A DNA stretch of 64,000 nucleotides from Sedimentisphaera sp050251615 (GCA_050251615.1 JBFWMM010000002.1:97101-161100), one strand, 5' to 3'. Shown: positions 15,176 through 24,678, counted from the first letter of the stretch. The notes: generated by a model not told the origin, from the sequence alone. Numbers and translations are program-made.

Positions 15176-15304
15176 ATGGCAGAGAACAAAAAACCTGAAC
15201 CTCCTAAAGCTCCTGAGAACATAGGAACAACGAGGAGTATAGGTGCCGACGGTAAAACTGATTGCAGTGAGACAAAAATTCCAAAGCAGGAAAAGGGAAC
15301 TTGA
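15176..15304 (+). CDS. Small hydrophilic ORF downstream of the 3-TM gene
   Basis: This ORF encodes 42 residues: MAENKKPEPPKAPENIGTTR, then SIGADGKTDCSETKIPKQEKGT. It is Lys/Pro-rich with one cysteine and is probably disordered. It starts 5 bases after the 3-TM gene ends, so co-transcription is likely. AGGATAG lies before the ATG. No family recognised; the natural-looking amino acid mix and the tight spacing are the main support. Confidence 0.45.
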   Translation: MAENKKPEPPKAPENIGTTRSIGADGKTDCSETKIPKQEKGT

Positions 15305-15382
15305 TTGAGTGATAAAGAACTTGAAAAAACTGCTCATTCGCTCAAACAGCGCAAGAGAAATGGAGGTGCCCATGAGCAGTGA
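15305..15382 (+). CDS. Tiny 25-residue ORF with TTG start
   Basis: TTG at 15305 immediately follows the preceding TGA and would encode MSDKELEKTAHSLKQRKRNG and then GAHEQ. The sequence reads like a soluble protein N-terminus, and coupling by the abutting stop is possible. The TTG start lacks its own good ribosome site. It could be a remnant of a longer gene or chance. Confidence 0.25.
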   Translation: MSDKELEKTAHSLKQRKRNGGAHEQ

Positions 15383-15431
15383 GTGGAAAACTGTAAAGCA
15401 GGCGGAAGCACTCTGCGAAGAATGGGCATAA
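15372..15431 (+). CDS. Tiny 19-residue ORF with strong ribosome site
   Basis: ATG 15372 follows GGAGGTG with a short spacer, an unusually good ribosome site, yet the frame encodes only MSSEWKTVKQAEALCEEWA before TAA. It overlaps the previous tiny ORF by 11 bases. Such a strong start on so short a frame suggests a truncated gene or a leader-like peptide. A longer in-frame GTG at 15309 would give 40 residues. Confidence 0.3.
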   Translation: MSSEWKTVKQAEALCEEWA

Positions 15432-15456
15432 AGGCATTATCTTGCAGGGTTTGATT

Positions 15457-17058
15457 ATGAGAAAGATTATCATTGGATATTTATTTGCGCCTCTGTTTCT
15501 AAGCGCGGGCTGCGGGGGCTTTTTCTCGGGAGGAAAGCCGGATTATGTTGATGTGGCGGGGGGCAGAATTGAGGGCGTTCGCACGCCTGACGGCATCAGC
15601 GCGTTCAAGGGGATTCCCTATGCCGCATCGCCTACGGGTGAGCTTCGCTGGAAAGCGCCGCAGAGCGTAGAGCCATGGGACGGGGTGCGAAAGGCTGTGA
15701 AGTTTGCGCCTGCTCCGGTTCAGGATAAATTTGTACCGATGCTCTTCGGCGTACCGCTGAAGCACAGTGAAGACTGCCTCTATCTGAACGTCTGGGCGCC
15801 GGCGCGCTCGATTGACTCGATTGAAACGCCGCGGCCGTTGCCCGTGATGGTGTGGATACACGGTGGGGCATTTGAATGGGGCTCTGCATCAATGCCGCTC
15901 TATGACGGCTCTCATCTTGCGGAGAAGGGGGTTGTGGTGGTGTCCGTTGGCTATCGGCTGGGCGTGTTCGGCTTCTTCGCGCACCCCGAGCTGACGGCAG
16001 AAGGCGGCAAAGGCAACTTCGGCCTGCAAGACCAGATCGCGGCGCTTGAGTGGGTGCGCGAGAACATCGCGGCATTCGGCGGAGACCCGCGCTGCGTAAC
16101 AATCTTCGGCGAATCCGCAGGCGCGGTATCGGTGAATATACTCGCCGCAAGCCCCCAGGCGAAAGGGCTCTTTCACCGCGTGATTGCCCAGAGCGGCGCT
16201 CTCTTCACCCCGCCTCGGCAAACTCCCGAAGGCTCCTTTGACAGCCCGCCGCTCAGCATAATCGAAAAGCAGGGCGAAGAGTTTCTGCGCAGGCTGAATG
16301 TGCGGAGCATCGAAGAAGCCCGCAAGCTCAGCGCTAAGAAAGTGCATAAGGCCGGCGGCGTCTGGACTGCCAACTACGACGGCGATTTACTCCCCGCAGA
16401 CCTCTACGGGCTTTACAAGGACGGCAGATTCAACGATACCCCCGTTCTGACAGGCATAAACTCCGATGAGTGCCGCAAACTTGTGGAATTTATGGGCGGC
16501 AAAGGGATAACGCCCGAAGAATTTGAGCGAAAGGCGCGTGAAGCGCTCGGCGAATATGCGGACAAACTGCTCGCCCTCTACCCGCATAAAACGAAGCAGC
16601 AGGCTCTCCGCGCTTCGCAGGACATATTCAACGACGCCGCGTTTGCGTGGAAATGTCTCGCCTGGCAGAGAATGCAGGCTACGTACGGGAAAAGCGATGT
16701 GTTCGGGTACTGCTTCGACCACCGCACCCCGCCGGATAACCCGCTTGGTCCCACGCACGGTGAGGAAATTGCGTATGTTTTCGGTACCCTCACAGGTAAG
16801 CGGCCGGAGAATGCGAAGATGTCCGCTCTGATGAGCGGGTACTGGGTGAACTTCGCCAAAACCGGCAATCCGAACGGCGAGGGGCTACCTGAATGGAAGC
16901 CGTTTACGATGGACAGTGAGCAGGTTTTGAGGCTTACCGCAGAGCCGGAGATGATCCCCGTTCAAAACGCCGACAGGTTGAAGCTCTGGGATGAATACTT
17001 CGCCTGGAAACGCAAACAGATTGCTGACGACAACCCTTGTATCCCACTGCCTCAATAG
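15457..17058 (+). CDS. Carboxylesterase type B, lipoprotein
   Basis: The protein is 533 residues from the ATG at 15457. A lipoprotein signal peptide ends in LSAGC, so it should be membrane-anchored outside the cytoplasm. The alpha/beta-hydrolase is full length: EDCLYLNVWAP, IHGGAFEWGS (oxyanion hole), the nucleophile elbow FGESAGAVSVN, a catalytic acid in INSDECRKL, and a His in THGEEIAYVFG. The family cleaves carboxylic esters; many relatives from polysaccharide degraders remove acyl groups from plant polymers. It lies upstream of the rhamnoside locus but is separated by 311 bases, so a shared role is only suggested. Confidence 0.92.
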   Translation: MRKIIIGYLFAPLFLSAGCGGFFSGGKPDYVDVAGGRIEGVRTPDGISAFKGIPYAASPTGELRWKAPQSVEPWDGVRKAVKFAPAPVQDKFVPMLFGVPLKHSEDCLYLNVWAPARSIDSIETPRPLPVMVWIHGGAFEWGSASMPLYDGSHLAEKGVVVVSVGYRLGVFGFFAHPELTAEGGKGNFGLQDQIAALEWVRENIAAFGGDPRCVTIFGESAGAVSVNILAASPQAKGLFHRVIAQSGALFTPPRQTPEGSFDSPPLSIIEKQGEEFLRRLNVRSIEEARKLSAKKVHKAGGVWTANYDGDLLPADLYGLYKDGRFNDTPVLTGINSDECRKLVEFMGGKGITPEEFERKAREALGEYADKLLALYPHKTKQQALRASQDIFNDAAFAWKCLAWQRMQATYGKSDVFGYCFDHRTPPDNPLGPTHGEEIAYVFGTLTGKRPENAKMSALMSGYWVNFAKTGNPNGEGLPEWKPFTMDSEQVLRLTAEPEMIPVQNADRLKLWDEYFAWKRKQIADDNPCIPLPQ

Positions 17059-17369
17059 CCTGCTATTACGAGAAAACGTTGCGCCGCCGCAGGGGCGAGA
17101 TTCATCGCGCCCAAAACTGTAACGTACGCGCCGGTTGATGTTGGAGAAGTCAAACCGGCTGATGTTCCGGAAAAGAAAGCTTTGTTTATCATAATCAGTA
17201 AAAAATATGCCAAAAAATGTATTTACCTTTCTTGCCGCTAAGCCGATAATGGCAAAAGTTGTGAAACGCCGCGCGCGTTTTGAAGGCTGTATTGATAGAA
17301 CAGGGTAATGGTGTGATATTCTTCTTGTGCAAGGCACAGTCACATCGCCGCCAACGGGGACAAACTGGA
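17059..17369. other. Intergenic region before the GH106 gene
   Basis: These 311 bases carry no convincing gene. They contain an imperfect palindrome at 17092-17112 and an otherwise unremarkable sequence. A promoter for the rhamnoside locus is expected here, but I see no clear -35/-10 pair. Confidence 0.5.
17092..17112. repeat. Imperfect GGGGCG/CGCCC palindrome
   Basis: GGGGCGAGATTCATCGCGCCC has arms GGGCG and CGCCC plus inner GAT/ATC around TC, with one A-G mismatch. It resembles the widespread GGGGCGATTCATGAATCGCCCC type of intergenic palindrome and is related in plan to the element at 14474-14493. Confidence 0.45.
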
Positions 17370-20300
17370 ATGAATCAATCGCGAATGCTCTGCTTGAGCG
17401 TAATCGTATCAACCTTACTGAATCTTGCGGCATTTTCCGCACAAACTATGGATGAAGGCTTTGCCTCGCCGCCCGATGAGACAAAACCATGGGTTTACTG
17501 GTACTGGCTCGATGGAGACCTCTCCAGAGAAGGCATCACGAAAGACCTCGAAGCAATGAGCCGCGCCGGTATAGGCGAGGCGCTTATAGGCCATATCAAC
17601 CAGCAGCCGGAAAATAGCGGCGTGCAGGTTCTCGGGGAAGACTGGTGGCAGCTTGTGGACCATGCCGTAAGCGAGGGCAGGCGCCTTGGCGTTGATATTG
17701 GTATGTTTAACAGCCCGGGCTGGAGCCAGTCGGGCGGGCCCTGGATTGAGCCGGAAGATTCTATGCAGTATGTTGTAAGCAGTGAGATGCGCATCGAAGG
17801 GCCTGCGAAAATTACAAGAAAGTTGCCTGTGCCGGAGGGGGCAATCTCCGATATAGCCGTGCTTGCCTTCCCCGCGAATGACAGCCCGGAATACCTCATA
17901 GAGAACAATCACCCCGCAATCACTTTCAACGGCCGTGAGGAGCTGTTGGGGATGGTCAATGAGGGCAATGGCAGGCTCAAAGTTGCGAATGTGAGCAATG
18001 TTGCGCGTCCTGACATTACAAAGGCGCAGTGGGTGTGGTTCCCCGAGGGCAACCCGCGGATAACGGCGCCCGCAGGCAACGTGTATTTCCGTTGCAAATT
18101 TGTCGTCCCCGCTGATGCCGAGATCGCCGCCGCCAGGCTTGAGATCACCGCCGACAACGCACAATGGGTATGGGTCAACGGAGAAGTTGTTGATGATGCG
18201 TTCAGCACGGATTGGCGCAATGTAAACTTGTGCGATATTACCGGCTTTCTGAAGGCGGGTGAAAATGTGATAGCCGTCAAGGCCAACAATCTGGGCCCGG
18301 GAGTAAGCGCGGCGGGGCTGATTGCTTCAGTTAAGATTTGCCTTGCAGGAGGCGAAGAGCTTGATATTAACACCGGCTCCGACTGGCTTTCCGAGGATAA
18401 GTACTTCGAGCATTGGAATGAAACAGATTACTCCGACGCACACTGGCAGAACGTTGCCGTGCTTGGAGCAAACGGCGAGCAGCCATGGAACAAGGTGCGG
18501 TACGCCAATTCTTCGTGCAGCATAGACTGGGAGCTTTCCGAAGAGTTTACGGCGAGAAGCCTCTCATTCGCTTTCACACCTCCACACGGCCTGACCATCA
18601 GTGGAACGCTCGAAGCTCTCGGGGAAAATGGTGAATTTGAGACCCTTGAGCAGTTTTCGTATTCGCGATCCGTCAGTAGCGACCAATACGGCGACAGCAC
18701 GATGTTTTTGCAGAAAGCGCCCGTTATTTATGCCTTCAAACCAGCCGAGTCAAAGCATTTCCGCCTCACATTAGACAGGTATGACGGGGTGAGCGATATT
18801 AAGCTTTCATCTGCCGCGAAGGTGGAGAATGTGGCCGAGAAGCAGCTTGGCAGGCTCTGGCCCACGCCTCAGCCAAACTGGGATTCCTATCTCTGGCCGC
18901 AGCCCGAGGCCGCCCGCGACAGCGCAACGGCCATAGAAACCGCATCCGTCATAGACCTTACCGCGCACACTGATTCGCGCGGCGTTTTGTCTTGGAAGGT
19001 GCCGCAGGGGCAGTGGGTGATAAAACGCTTCGCCACCGCTTCAACGAAAATTGTGAACCGTCCTGCGGCGGCTGAGGCGACCGGTCTTGAATGCGATAAA
19101 ATGAGCAAAGAAGTCGTTGAGAAGCATTTTGATGCGATGGTCGGTAAGTCTCTCGAAAGGCTCTCCGACGACGCTCGCGAAGCGGTTAAGCATGTCGTTA
19201 TAGACAGCTATGAAGTGGGCGGGCAGAACTGGACGAGCGGTTTTGCGGAGATATTCGAGCAGCGCCTCGGCTACTCGCCACTTCCCTATCTGCCTGTTCT
19301 TGACGGGGCAGTTGTGGGCAGTCCTGATGTTTCGGAGCGTTTTCTGTGGGATCTGCGGCGTCTGGTAGCCGATCTTATAAGCGAAAATTATGTTGGCGGG
19401 CTGAAGAAAATCGCAAATGATAACGGCCTCAAGCTCTGGCTCGAAAATTACGGCCACTGGGGCTACCCGGGCGAGTTCCTGCAATACGGCGGCTATGCCG
19501 ACCAGGTGAGCGGGGAGTTCTGGGCAACGGGCAATCTCGGCTCAATCGAGCTGCGCGATGCCTCATCCTGCGCGCACACATACGGCAAGGGCGTCGTCTC
19601 TGCCGAGGCGTTTACCAGCGGTTTGAATCTCAGCGATTCGCCGTACTCCCTGAAAGCCCGCGGAGACTGGGCCTATACCGAAGGCATCAACCACTTCGTT
19701 CTGCATGTCTATGCGCATCAATCCGAAGACCTCCCCGCGCCCGGCAGAAATCCGTGGTTCGGCACTCCGTTCCACCGCAACAATCCGTGGTTCCTCGAAA
19801 TGCGCTCCTGGGTGGATTACCTTCAACGTTGCCATTTTATGCTCCAACAGGGGCTTCATGTTGCCGATGTTGCATACTTTATCGGCGAAGACGCGCCGAA
19901 GATGTGCGGCGTGCGCAGCCCGGAATTGCCCGCCGGCTACAACTACGATTACATCAATGCCGACGTCATCAAGAACAGCCTGACAATCAAAAATGGCCGC
20001 TGGACGCTCCCCGACGGCATGAGTTACCGCGTGCTTGTGTTGCCGCCGCTTGACACAATGCGCCCCGAGCTTTTGCGCAAAATCCGCGACCTCGTCCGCA
20101 AGGGTGGCGTGCTTAGTGGAACGGCGCCGGTGCGCTCGCCGAGCCTTGCCGGCTATCCCGCTTGCGATAAGCAGGTAGAGCGGCTTGCCGCCGAAATATG
20201 GGCCGGTTGCGATGGGGCAAAGCAGAAGCAGAGGAATTTTGGCAGGGGGCAGGTCTTTAACGGGCTCGGCCTTGCCGAGATATTCAGTGCCCTTGATATC

Positions 20301-21032
20301 GCGCCGGAAATAACCATATCAGAGCCCGGCGTGCTTTGGACACACCGCGCAGATTCAGAACGGGACATCTACTTTATAAGCAACCAGAACGACCGCGATG
20401 TTGTCGCTGATATTTCGGTAAGAGTGTCAGGCAGGGCGCCTGAAATATGGAATCCCGTAACCGGCGAGATGACGCGCATTGCCCGATTTGCCGTAGAGAA
20501 CGGGCGCACAAATCTTAGCGTTGCGATGGGGCCGTCCGATTCTGTTTTTGTCGTGTTCTGCGATGAGCGGGAAAGCTCCTCCGCGAAGCCGGAAGTCTCC
20601 TTGACTTTGTTTGATTCTGTTGTTATTTCGACAGATTGGAATGTTTTGTTTCCGCAAGACGATTCTCCGTACAAAGTTAAATTCGAGCAGTTGCAGAGCT
20701 GGTCAGCGGCTGCCGATGAGCGCATCAAGAGCTTCACAGGCAAAGCAAGCTACAGTAGAAAGTTTACTCTGCCCGAGGAATTTTTCGCCTCGGACAGGCG
20801 CATCAAACTTAGCCTCGGCGAGGTGAGCGTTATGGCGGCCGTTCGCCTTAACGGCCGGTCGTTCGATACCCTGTGGAAGCCGCCGTTTGAGCTGGATATT
20901 ACCGGCGCGGCGAAGCCGGGCGAGAACGTTATAGAGATAGACGTAACAAACGCTTACGGCAGAACACCTGCGGGATTGCTCGGTCCTGTGCAGGTGAGCG
21001 CGTCGGCTGTGGTTCAGGTGAAGGTAGATTGA
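17370..21032 (+). CDS. Alpha-L-rhamnosidase-like glycoside hydrolase (GH106 type)
   Basis: The 1220-residue protein starts with a signal peptide (MNQSRMLCLSVIVSTLLNLA and on). The first catalytic phrase FASPPDETKPWVYWYWLDGD and the NSPGWSQSGGPW motif are typical of GH106. A beta-sandwich insert (about 200-350, VYFRCKFVVPADAEIAAARL) is followed by the rest of the barrel, with VIDSYEVGGQNWTSGFAEIF, HVYAHQ and EMRSWVDYLQRCHFML. A C-terminal galactose-binding-like domain (SYSRKFTLPEEF, LSLGEVSVMAAVRLNG) ends the protein. GH106 enzymes release alpha-linked L-rhamnose. The neighbouring rhaT supports this. The start is chosen because upstream codons lack a signal sequence. The last 66 bases are repeated after the assembly gap. 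Confidence 0.87.
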   Translation: MNQSRMLCLSVIVSTLLNLAAFSAQTMDEGFASPPDETKPWVYWYWLDGDLSREGITKDLEAMSRAGIGEALIGHINQQPENSGVQVLGEDWWQLVDHAVSEGRRLGVDIGMFNSPGWSQSGGPWIEPEDSMQYVVSSEMRIEGPAKITRKLPVPEGAISDIAVLAFPANDSPEYLIENNHPAITFNGREELLGMVNEGNGRLKVANVSNVARPDITKAQWVWFPEGNPRITAPAGNVYFRCKFVVPADAEIAAARLEITADNAQWVWVNGEVVDDAFSTDWRNVNLCDITGFLKAGENVIAVKANNLGPGVSAAGLIASVKICLAGGEELDINTGSDWLSEDKYFEHWNETDYSDAHWQNVAVLGANGEQPWNKVRYANSSCSIDWELSEEFTARSLSFAFTPPHGLTISGTLEALGENGEFETLEQFSYSRSVSSDQYGDSTMFLQKAPVIYAFKPAESKHFRLTLDRYDGVSDIKLSSAAKVENVAEKQLGRLWPTPQPNWDSYLWPQPEAARDSATAIETASVIDLTAHTDSRGVLSWKVPQGQWVIKRFATASTKIVNRPAAAEATGLECDKMSKEVVEKHFDAMVGKSLERLSDDAREAVKHVVIDSYEVGGQNWTSGFAEIFEQRLGYSPLPYLPVLDGAVVGSPDVSERFLWDLRRLVADLISENYVGGLKKIANDNGLKLWLENYGHWGYPGEFLQYGGYADQVSGEFWATGNLGSIELRDASSCAHTYGKGVVSAEAFTSGLNLSDSPYSLKARGDWAYTEGINHFVLHVYAHQSEDLPAPGRNPWFGTPFHRNNPWFLEMRSWVDYLQRCHFMLQQGLHVADVAYFIGEDAPKMCGVRSPELPAGYNYDYINADVIKNSLTIKNGRWTLPDGMSYRVLVLPPLDTMRPELLRKIRDLVRKGGVLSGTAPVRSPSLAGYPACDKQVERLAAEIWAGCDGAKQKQRNFGRGQVFNGLGLAEIFSALDIAPEITISEPGVLWTHRADSERDIYFISNQNDRDVVADISVRVSGRAPEIWNPVTGEMTRIARFAVENGRTNLSVAMGPSDSVFVVFCDERESSSAKPEVSLTLFDSVVISTDWNVLFPQDDSPYKVKFEQLQSWSAAADERIKSFTGKASYSRKFTLPEEFFASDRRIKLSLGEVSVMAAVRLNGRSFDTLWKPPFELDITGAAKPGENVIEIDVTNAYGRTPAGLLGPVQVSASAVVQVKVD

Positions 21033-21320
21033 TTATGACAACGAAGTTTGGAGCTCTTTTTAAGATGAAGTATTGTGCTGTCTCGCTGAACCTNNNNNNN
21101 NNNNNNNNNNNNNNNNNNNNNNNNNNNNNNNNNNNNNNNNNNNNNNNNNNNNNNNNNNNNNNNNNNNNNNNNNNNNNNNNNNNNNNNNNNNNNCCTGCGG
21201 GATTGCTCGGTCCTGTGCAGGTGAGCGCGTCGGCTGTGGTTCAGGTGAAGGTAGATTGATTATGACAACGAAGTTTGGAGCTCTTTTTAAGATGAAGTAT
21301 TGTGCTGTCTCGCTGAACCT
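20967..21320. repeat. 127-bp exact duplication flanking an assembly gap
   Basis: Bases 20967-21093 are identical to 21194-21320, and the 100 Ns between (21094-21193) separate them. An identical 127-base overlap is what two contigs from a k=127 de Bruijn assembly share at a common node. The repeat covers the GH106 end and the GH3 start. It is most simply an unmerged overlap, so the true sequence probably lacks the gap and one copy. Confidence 0.85.
21094..21193. other. 100-N scaffold gap (probably spurious)
   Basis: Exactly 100 Ns of placeholder length. Because both flanks carry the same 127 bases, the real gap size is likely negative. No gene should be annotated across it. Confidence 0.95.
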
Positions 21321-23502
21321 GCTTCTGGTTCTTTGGCTTTCAGGCTGTGATTCGCAGCGGTTCTCCTTATCTGAGCCTGCTCAGTGTTCAGATTCTGTGA
21401 TTGAAGCGAAAATTGATGCCCTCATGGCAGATATGACGCTTGAAGAAAAAGCAGGTCAGATGACGCAAACCAATTACTGCAACGATTTCGATGAACTGCG
21501 AAAAGGCGCCATCGGTTCTTTTTTGAATGTCTCAGACATAAACCGCCGCAATGAGTACCAGAAAGTCGCGGTTGAGGAAAGCAGGCTGGGAATTCCTTTG
21601 ATTTTCGGGTTTGATGTGATTCACGGCCACAGAACCATTTTTCCCGTCCCGCTTGCAGAAGCAGCGAGCTGGGATCTCAGCCTGATGGAGCAAACCGCCG
21701 CAATCGCCGCAAAAGAAGCTGCCGCATGCGGCGTTGACTGGACTTTTTCGCCGATGGTGGACATAGCTCGCGACCCGCGCTGGGGCAGGGTTGTCGAGGG
21801 CGCGGGTGAGGATCCGTATCTCGGCTCGCTCATTGCCCGCGCGAAGGTACGCGGGTATCAGGGCAACGACCTCTCTGCGCCTGATACTATCGCAGCCTGC
21901 CTGAAACACTTTGCGGTTTACGGCGCCGCGCAGGCAGGGCGCGACTACAGCACTACTGAAGTGCCCGAGAGGACGATAAGAGATGTCTATCTGCCGCCGT
22001 TCAAGGCCGGCGTTGACGAGGGCGCTTCCACCTTAATGAGCGGCTTCAATGACCTCAACGGAGTCCCCGCAACGGGTAACAAATTTCTTTTGACTGATAT
22101 TCTTCGCGATGAATGGGGATTTGACGGGTTTGTCGTCAGCGACTATTTGAGCGTTGAGCAGATGATTGACCATGGATTCGCAAAAGACGGCCGCGAGGCG
22201 GCTGTTCGAGCCTCCGGCGCTGGCGTTGATATGGAAATGGCAAGCAAAACCTACTTCTCCAACCTCCCCGAGATGGTTCGGGCCGGTGAATTCCCCGAGA
22301 AGGTTTTAGATGATGCTGTTCGCAGAATCCTGCGTGTTAAATACCGTCTGGGGCTCTTCGAGCATCCCTATGCAGATCCCGAACTCAAAGAGAAAAGCAT
22401 CCTGCTGCCGGCTCATCGCAGCCTTGCAAGAAAGGCCGCCGCGGAATCTATGGTTTTGCTTAAAAACGAAACGGGCATTCTGCCGCTCGAAAAAACCGTA
22501 AAAAGCATCGCCCTGATCGGGCCTCTCGCCGATAACCGGCGCGGCCTGATTGGTACTTGGGCGCCTGCCGCGCGCGATGAGGATGTGGTAACTGTTATGG
22601 ACGGGCTGAAAGGCGCTCTGGGCGAAGAGTGTCAAATCAATTATGCCAGGGGCTGTGATGTAAAAGGAGATTCAACCGCCGGATTTTCCGAGGCCCTTGC
22701 CGCCGCTGAGAATTCGGACATCGTTATTCTGGCTGTCGGCGAAGACGCAGATTGCAACGGCGAGGGGCACAGCGTAACAAAGCTCAACCTGCCCGGCGTT
22801 CAGCTTGAGCTTGTGAAAGAGATTCAAAAGACAGGAAAGCCCGTGGTGATGGTTTTGTTTGCGGGCCGCCCCCTTACAATCGACTGGGAGCTTGAGAACC
22901 TGCCCGCGATTCTCCTTGCCTGGCATCCGGGCACCGAAGGCGGCAACGCTCTGGCCGATGTGCTTCTGGGCAACTATAATCCCGCAGGTAAGATTACAGT
23001 TACCTTCCCGCGTAATGTCGGGCAGATTCCGCTGTACTACAGCATGAAAAACACAGGCCGCCCGATGAGACCTGACGACCTCTACACCTCACGCTACCGC
23101 GACTGCCCCAATACGCCTCTCTTGCCGTTCGGCTACGGCCTCAGCTATACAACATTCTCGTACAGTAATCTGAAGGTCGAAAATGATTGCGTTGATGCCA
23201 CGGGCGTTGTCAAAGTGTCTGCCGAGATAACCAATACAGGCGAGCTTGCAGGCTGCGAAGTGGTTCAGCTCTACGTGCGGGATCTCGTCGGCTCGGTTAC
23301 CCGTCCGGTAAAGGAGCTCAAGGGATTCAAACGCCTGCAACTGGAACCTGGTGAATCAGAAACGGTCGTATTCGAGCTCTCAAACGAGGATTTGAAGTTT
23401 TACGACATCAATATGGAATATACCGCCGAGCCGGGCGATTTTGATGTATGGATCGGCCCCAATTCAGCCGAAGGGCTTAAGGGCAGTTTTACGCTTTTGT
23501 GA
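21262..23502 (+). CDS. Glycoside hydrolase family 3 (beta-glucosidase type), lipoprotein
   Basis: The gene is complete from ATG 21262 (746 residues); reading across the Ns is an artefact. The signal ends in LWLSGC, a lipobox, so it is membrane-anchored. Domain 1 is the GH3 barrel with GAGEDPYLGSLIARAKVRGY, KHFAVYGAAQAGRDY and the nucleophile Asp294 in FVVSDYLSV. The second domain carries AAAESMVLLKNETGILPLEK and GEDADCNGEGHS. A fibronectin III-like domain ends it (EVVQLYVRDLVGSVTRPVKE). The BglX-like layout suggests removal of beta-glucosyl or beta-xylosyl units. With the gap collapsed, its ATG lies two bases after the GH106 stop, consistent with an operon. Confidence 0.93.
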   Translation: MTTKFGALFKMKYCAVSLNLLLVLWLSGCDSQRFSLSEPAQCSDSVIEAKIDALMADMTLEEKAGQMTQTNYCNDFDELRKGAIGSFLNVSDINRRNEYQKVAVEESRLGIPLIFGFDVIHGHRTIFPVPLAEAASWDLSLMEQTAAIAAKEAAACGVDWTFSPMVDIARDPRWGRVVEGAGEDPYLGSLIARAKVRGYQGNDLSAPDTIAACLKHFAVYGAAQAGRDYSTTEVPERTIRDVYLPPFKAGVDEGASTLMSGFNDLNGVPATGNKFLLTDILRDEWGFDGFVVSDYLSVEQMIDHGFAKDGREAAVRASGAGVDMEMASKTYFSNLPEMVRAGEFPEKVLDDAVRRILRVKYRLGLFEHPYADPELKEKSILLPAHRSLARKAAAESMVLLKNETGILPLEKTVKSIALIGPLADNRRGLIGTWAPAARDEDVVTVMDGLKGALGEECQINYARGCDVKGDSTAGFSEALAAAENSDIVILAVGEDADCNGEGHSVTKLNLPGVQLELVKEIQKTGKPVVMVLFAGRPLTIDWELENLPAILLAWHPGTEGGNALADVLLGNYNPAGKITVTFPRNVGQIPLYYSMKNTGRPMRPDDLYTSRYRDCPNTPLLPFGYGLSYTTFSYSNLKVENDCVDATGVVKVSAEITNTGELAGCEVVQLYVRDLVGSVTRPVKELKGFKRLQLEPGESETVVFELSNEDLKFYDINMEYTAEPGDFDVWIGPNSAEGLKGSFTLL

Positions 23503-23564
23503 TAGGCGATTGAAGAGGAATACTGCGACCGCAAGTCGAGTGAAAAGAATAAAGGAAAATTGAA

Positions 23565-24638
23565 ATGGGATCGAACGCTTTTGCAGGGATTATGCTTCAC
23601 GCGATTGGCGGTCTGGCAGCGGCCAGCTTTTACATTCCGTACAAGAAGGTCAAGCTTTGGAGCTGGGAGACCTACTGGCTTGCAGGCGGTTTTTTCAGCT
23701 GGATTATAGCGCCTTGGCTTCTGGCGATGATAATTCTGCCCCAAACCCCGCAGATACTGGCGGATGTTCCCCTTAAAACGCTCCTTATTACGTGGCTCTT
23801 CGGGGTGATGTGGGGAGTTGGCGGGCTCACATTCGGCCTTACGATGAGGTATCTGGGGATTGCTCTGGGCTACGCGATTGCCCTCGGTCTCTGCGCTGCG
23901 TTCGGCACGCTCGTTCCGCCGCTTGTGAGCGGGGAGCTGATCGAAATGGCCGCGACTTCATCAGGGCAAGTGATTCTATTGGGAGTTTTTGTGTGTCTGG
24001 GCGGTATCGCGCTGAGCGGCAAGGCGGGGATGAGCAAGGAAAAAGAGCTTTCCGCCGAGCAGAAGAAGGAATCTGTCGGCGAATTTAATTTTGGCAAAGG
24101 CGTTGTGGTTGCGATTCTTGCCGGCTTGATGAGCGCGGCAATGGCTTACGGATTTGCTGCGGGCAAGCCCATCTCAGAGATTGCGCTGGCAAAGAACAGC
24201 CCCGAGCTGTGGCAGAATCTTCCCGTGCTGATTGTGATTCTTTTCGGCGGCTTTGTTACGAACTGCGCATGGTGCTTGTATCTGGCGATCAGGAACAAAA
24301 AGGTAAAAGACTTTTTTGCATTTGAGCTGCAAGGAGAAAAGGTGCCCCTGCTTTCAAATTATCTGCTCTGCGCCCTCGCCGGGCTTACATGGTATTTGCA
24401 ATTTTTCTTCTATGGCATGGGTACTACGAAAATGGGCAGGTTTGAGTTTTCCAGCTGGACACTTCATATGGCCTCGATAATCATATTCAGCACCTTATGG
24501 GGCATTTTCCTCAAAGAATGGAAGGGTACAGGCAAAGCAACGAAGAGCTGGATTGCAGCAGGTTTGGCGGTGCTTATTCTTTCCACCGTCATAATCGGTA
24601 TCGGAAGCAATATGCTTCCTGCCGGAGGAGTAAATTAG
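23565..24638 (+). CDS. rhaT: L-rhamnose/proton symporter RhaT
   Basis: The protein has 357 residues and about ten membrane helices. It matches RhaT through its first half: LHAIGGLAAASFYIPYKKVK, WSWETYWLAGGFFSWIIAPW, and WGVGGLTFGLTMRYLGIALG. The charged loop (about 150-170) and the TKMGRFEFSSWTLHMA segment also fit. RhaT imports L-rhamnose with protons. It lies 62 bases after the GH3 gene with AAAGGAAA before the ATG. Directly upstream enzymes release rhamnose, so import of the product is the obvious role. Confidence 0.93.
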   Translation: MGSNAFAGIMLHAIGGLAAASFYIPYKKVKLWSWETYWLAGGFFSWIIAPWLLAMIILPQTPQILADVPLKTLLITWLFGVMWGVGGLTFGLTMRYLGIALGYAIALGLCAAFGTLVPPLVSGELIEMAATSSGQVILLGVFVCLGGIALSGKAGMSKEKELSAEQKKESVGEFNFGKGVVVAILAGLMSAAMAYGFAAGKPISEIALAKNSPELWQNLPVLIVILFGGFVTNCAWCLYLAIRNKKVKDFFAFELQGEKVPLLSNYLLCALAGLTWYLQFFFYGMGTTKMGRFEFSSWTLHMASIIIFSTLWGIFLKEWKGTGKATKSWIAAGLAVLILSTVIIGIGSNMLPAGGVN

Positions 24639-24678
24639 AGGTGTGTGAGTGTTTGCTCACAAATTTCAGGAGTGATTT

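Noticed and set aside
14581..15431. Calling the 3-TM protein a defence (CBASS-type) effector
   Set aside because: The layout is only suggestive; there is no nucleotidyltransferase, cap or HORMA gene adjacent, so a system call is not supported.
21073..23502. GH3 ORF extended upstream through the Ns
   Set aside because: The extension reads through placeholder bases and the duplicated contig end; the real start is ATG 21262.
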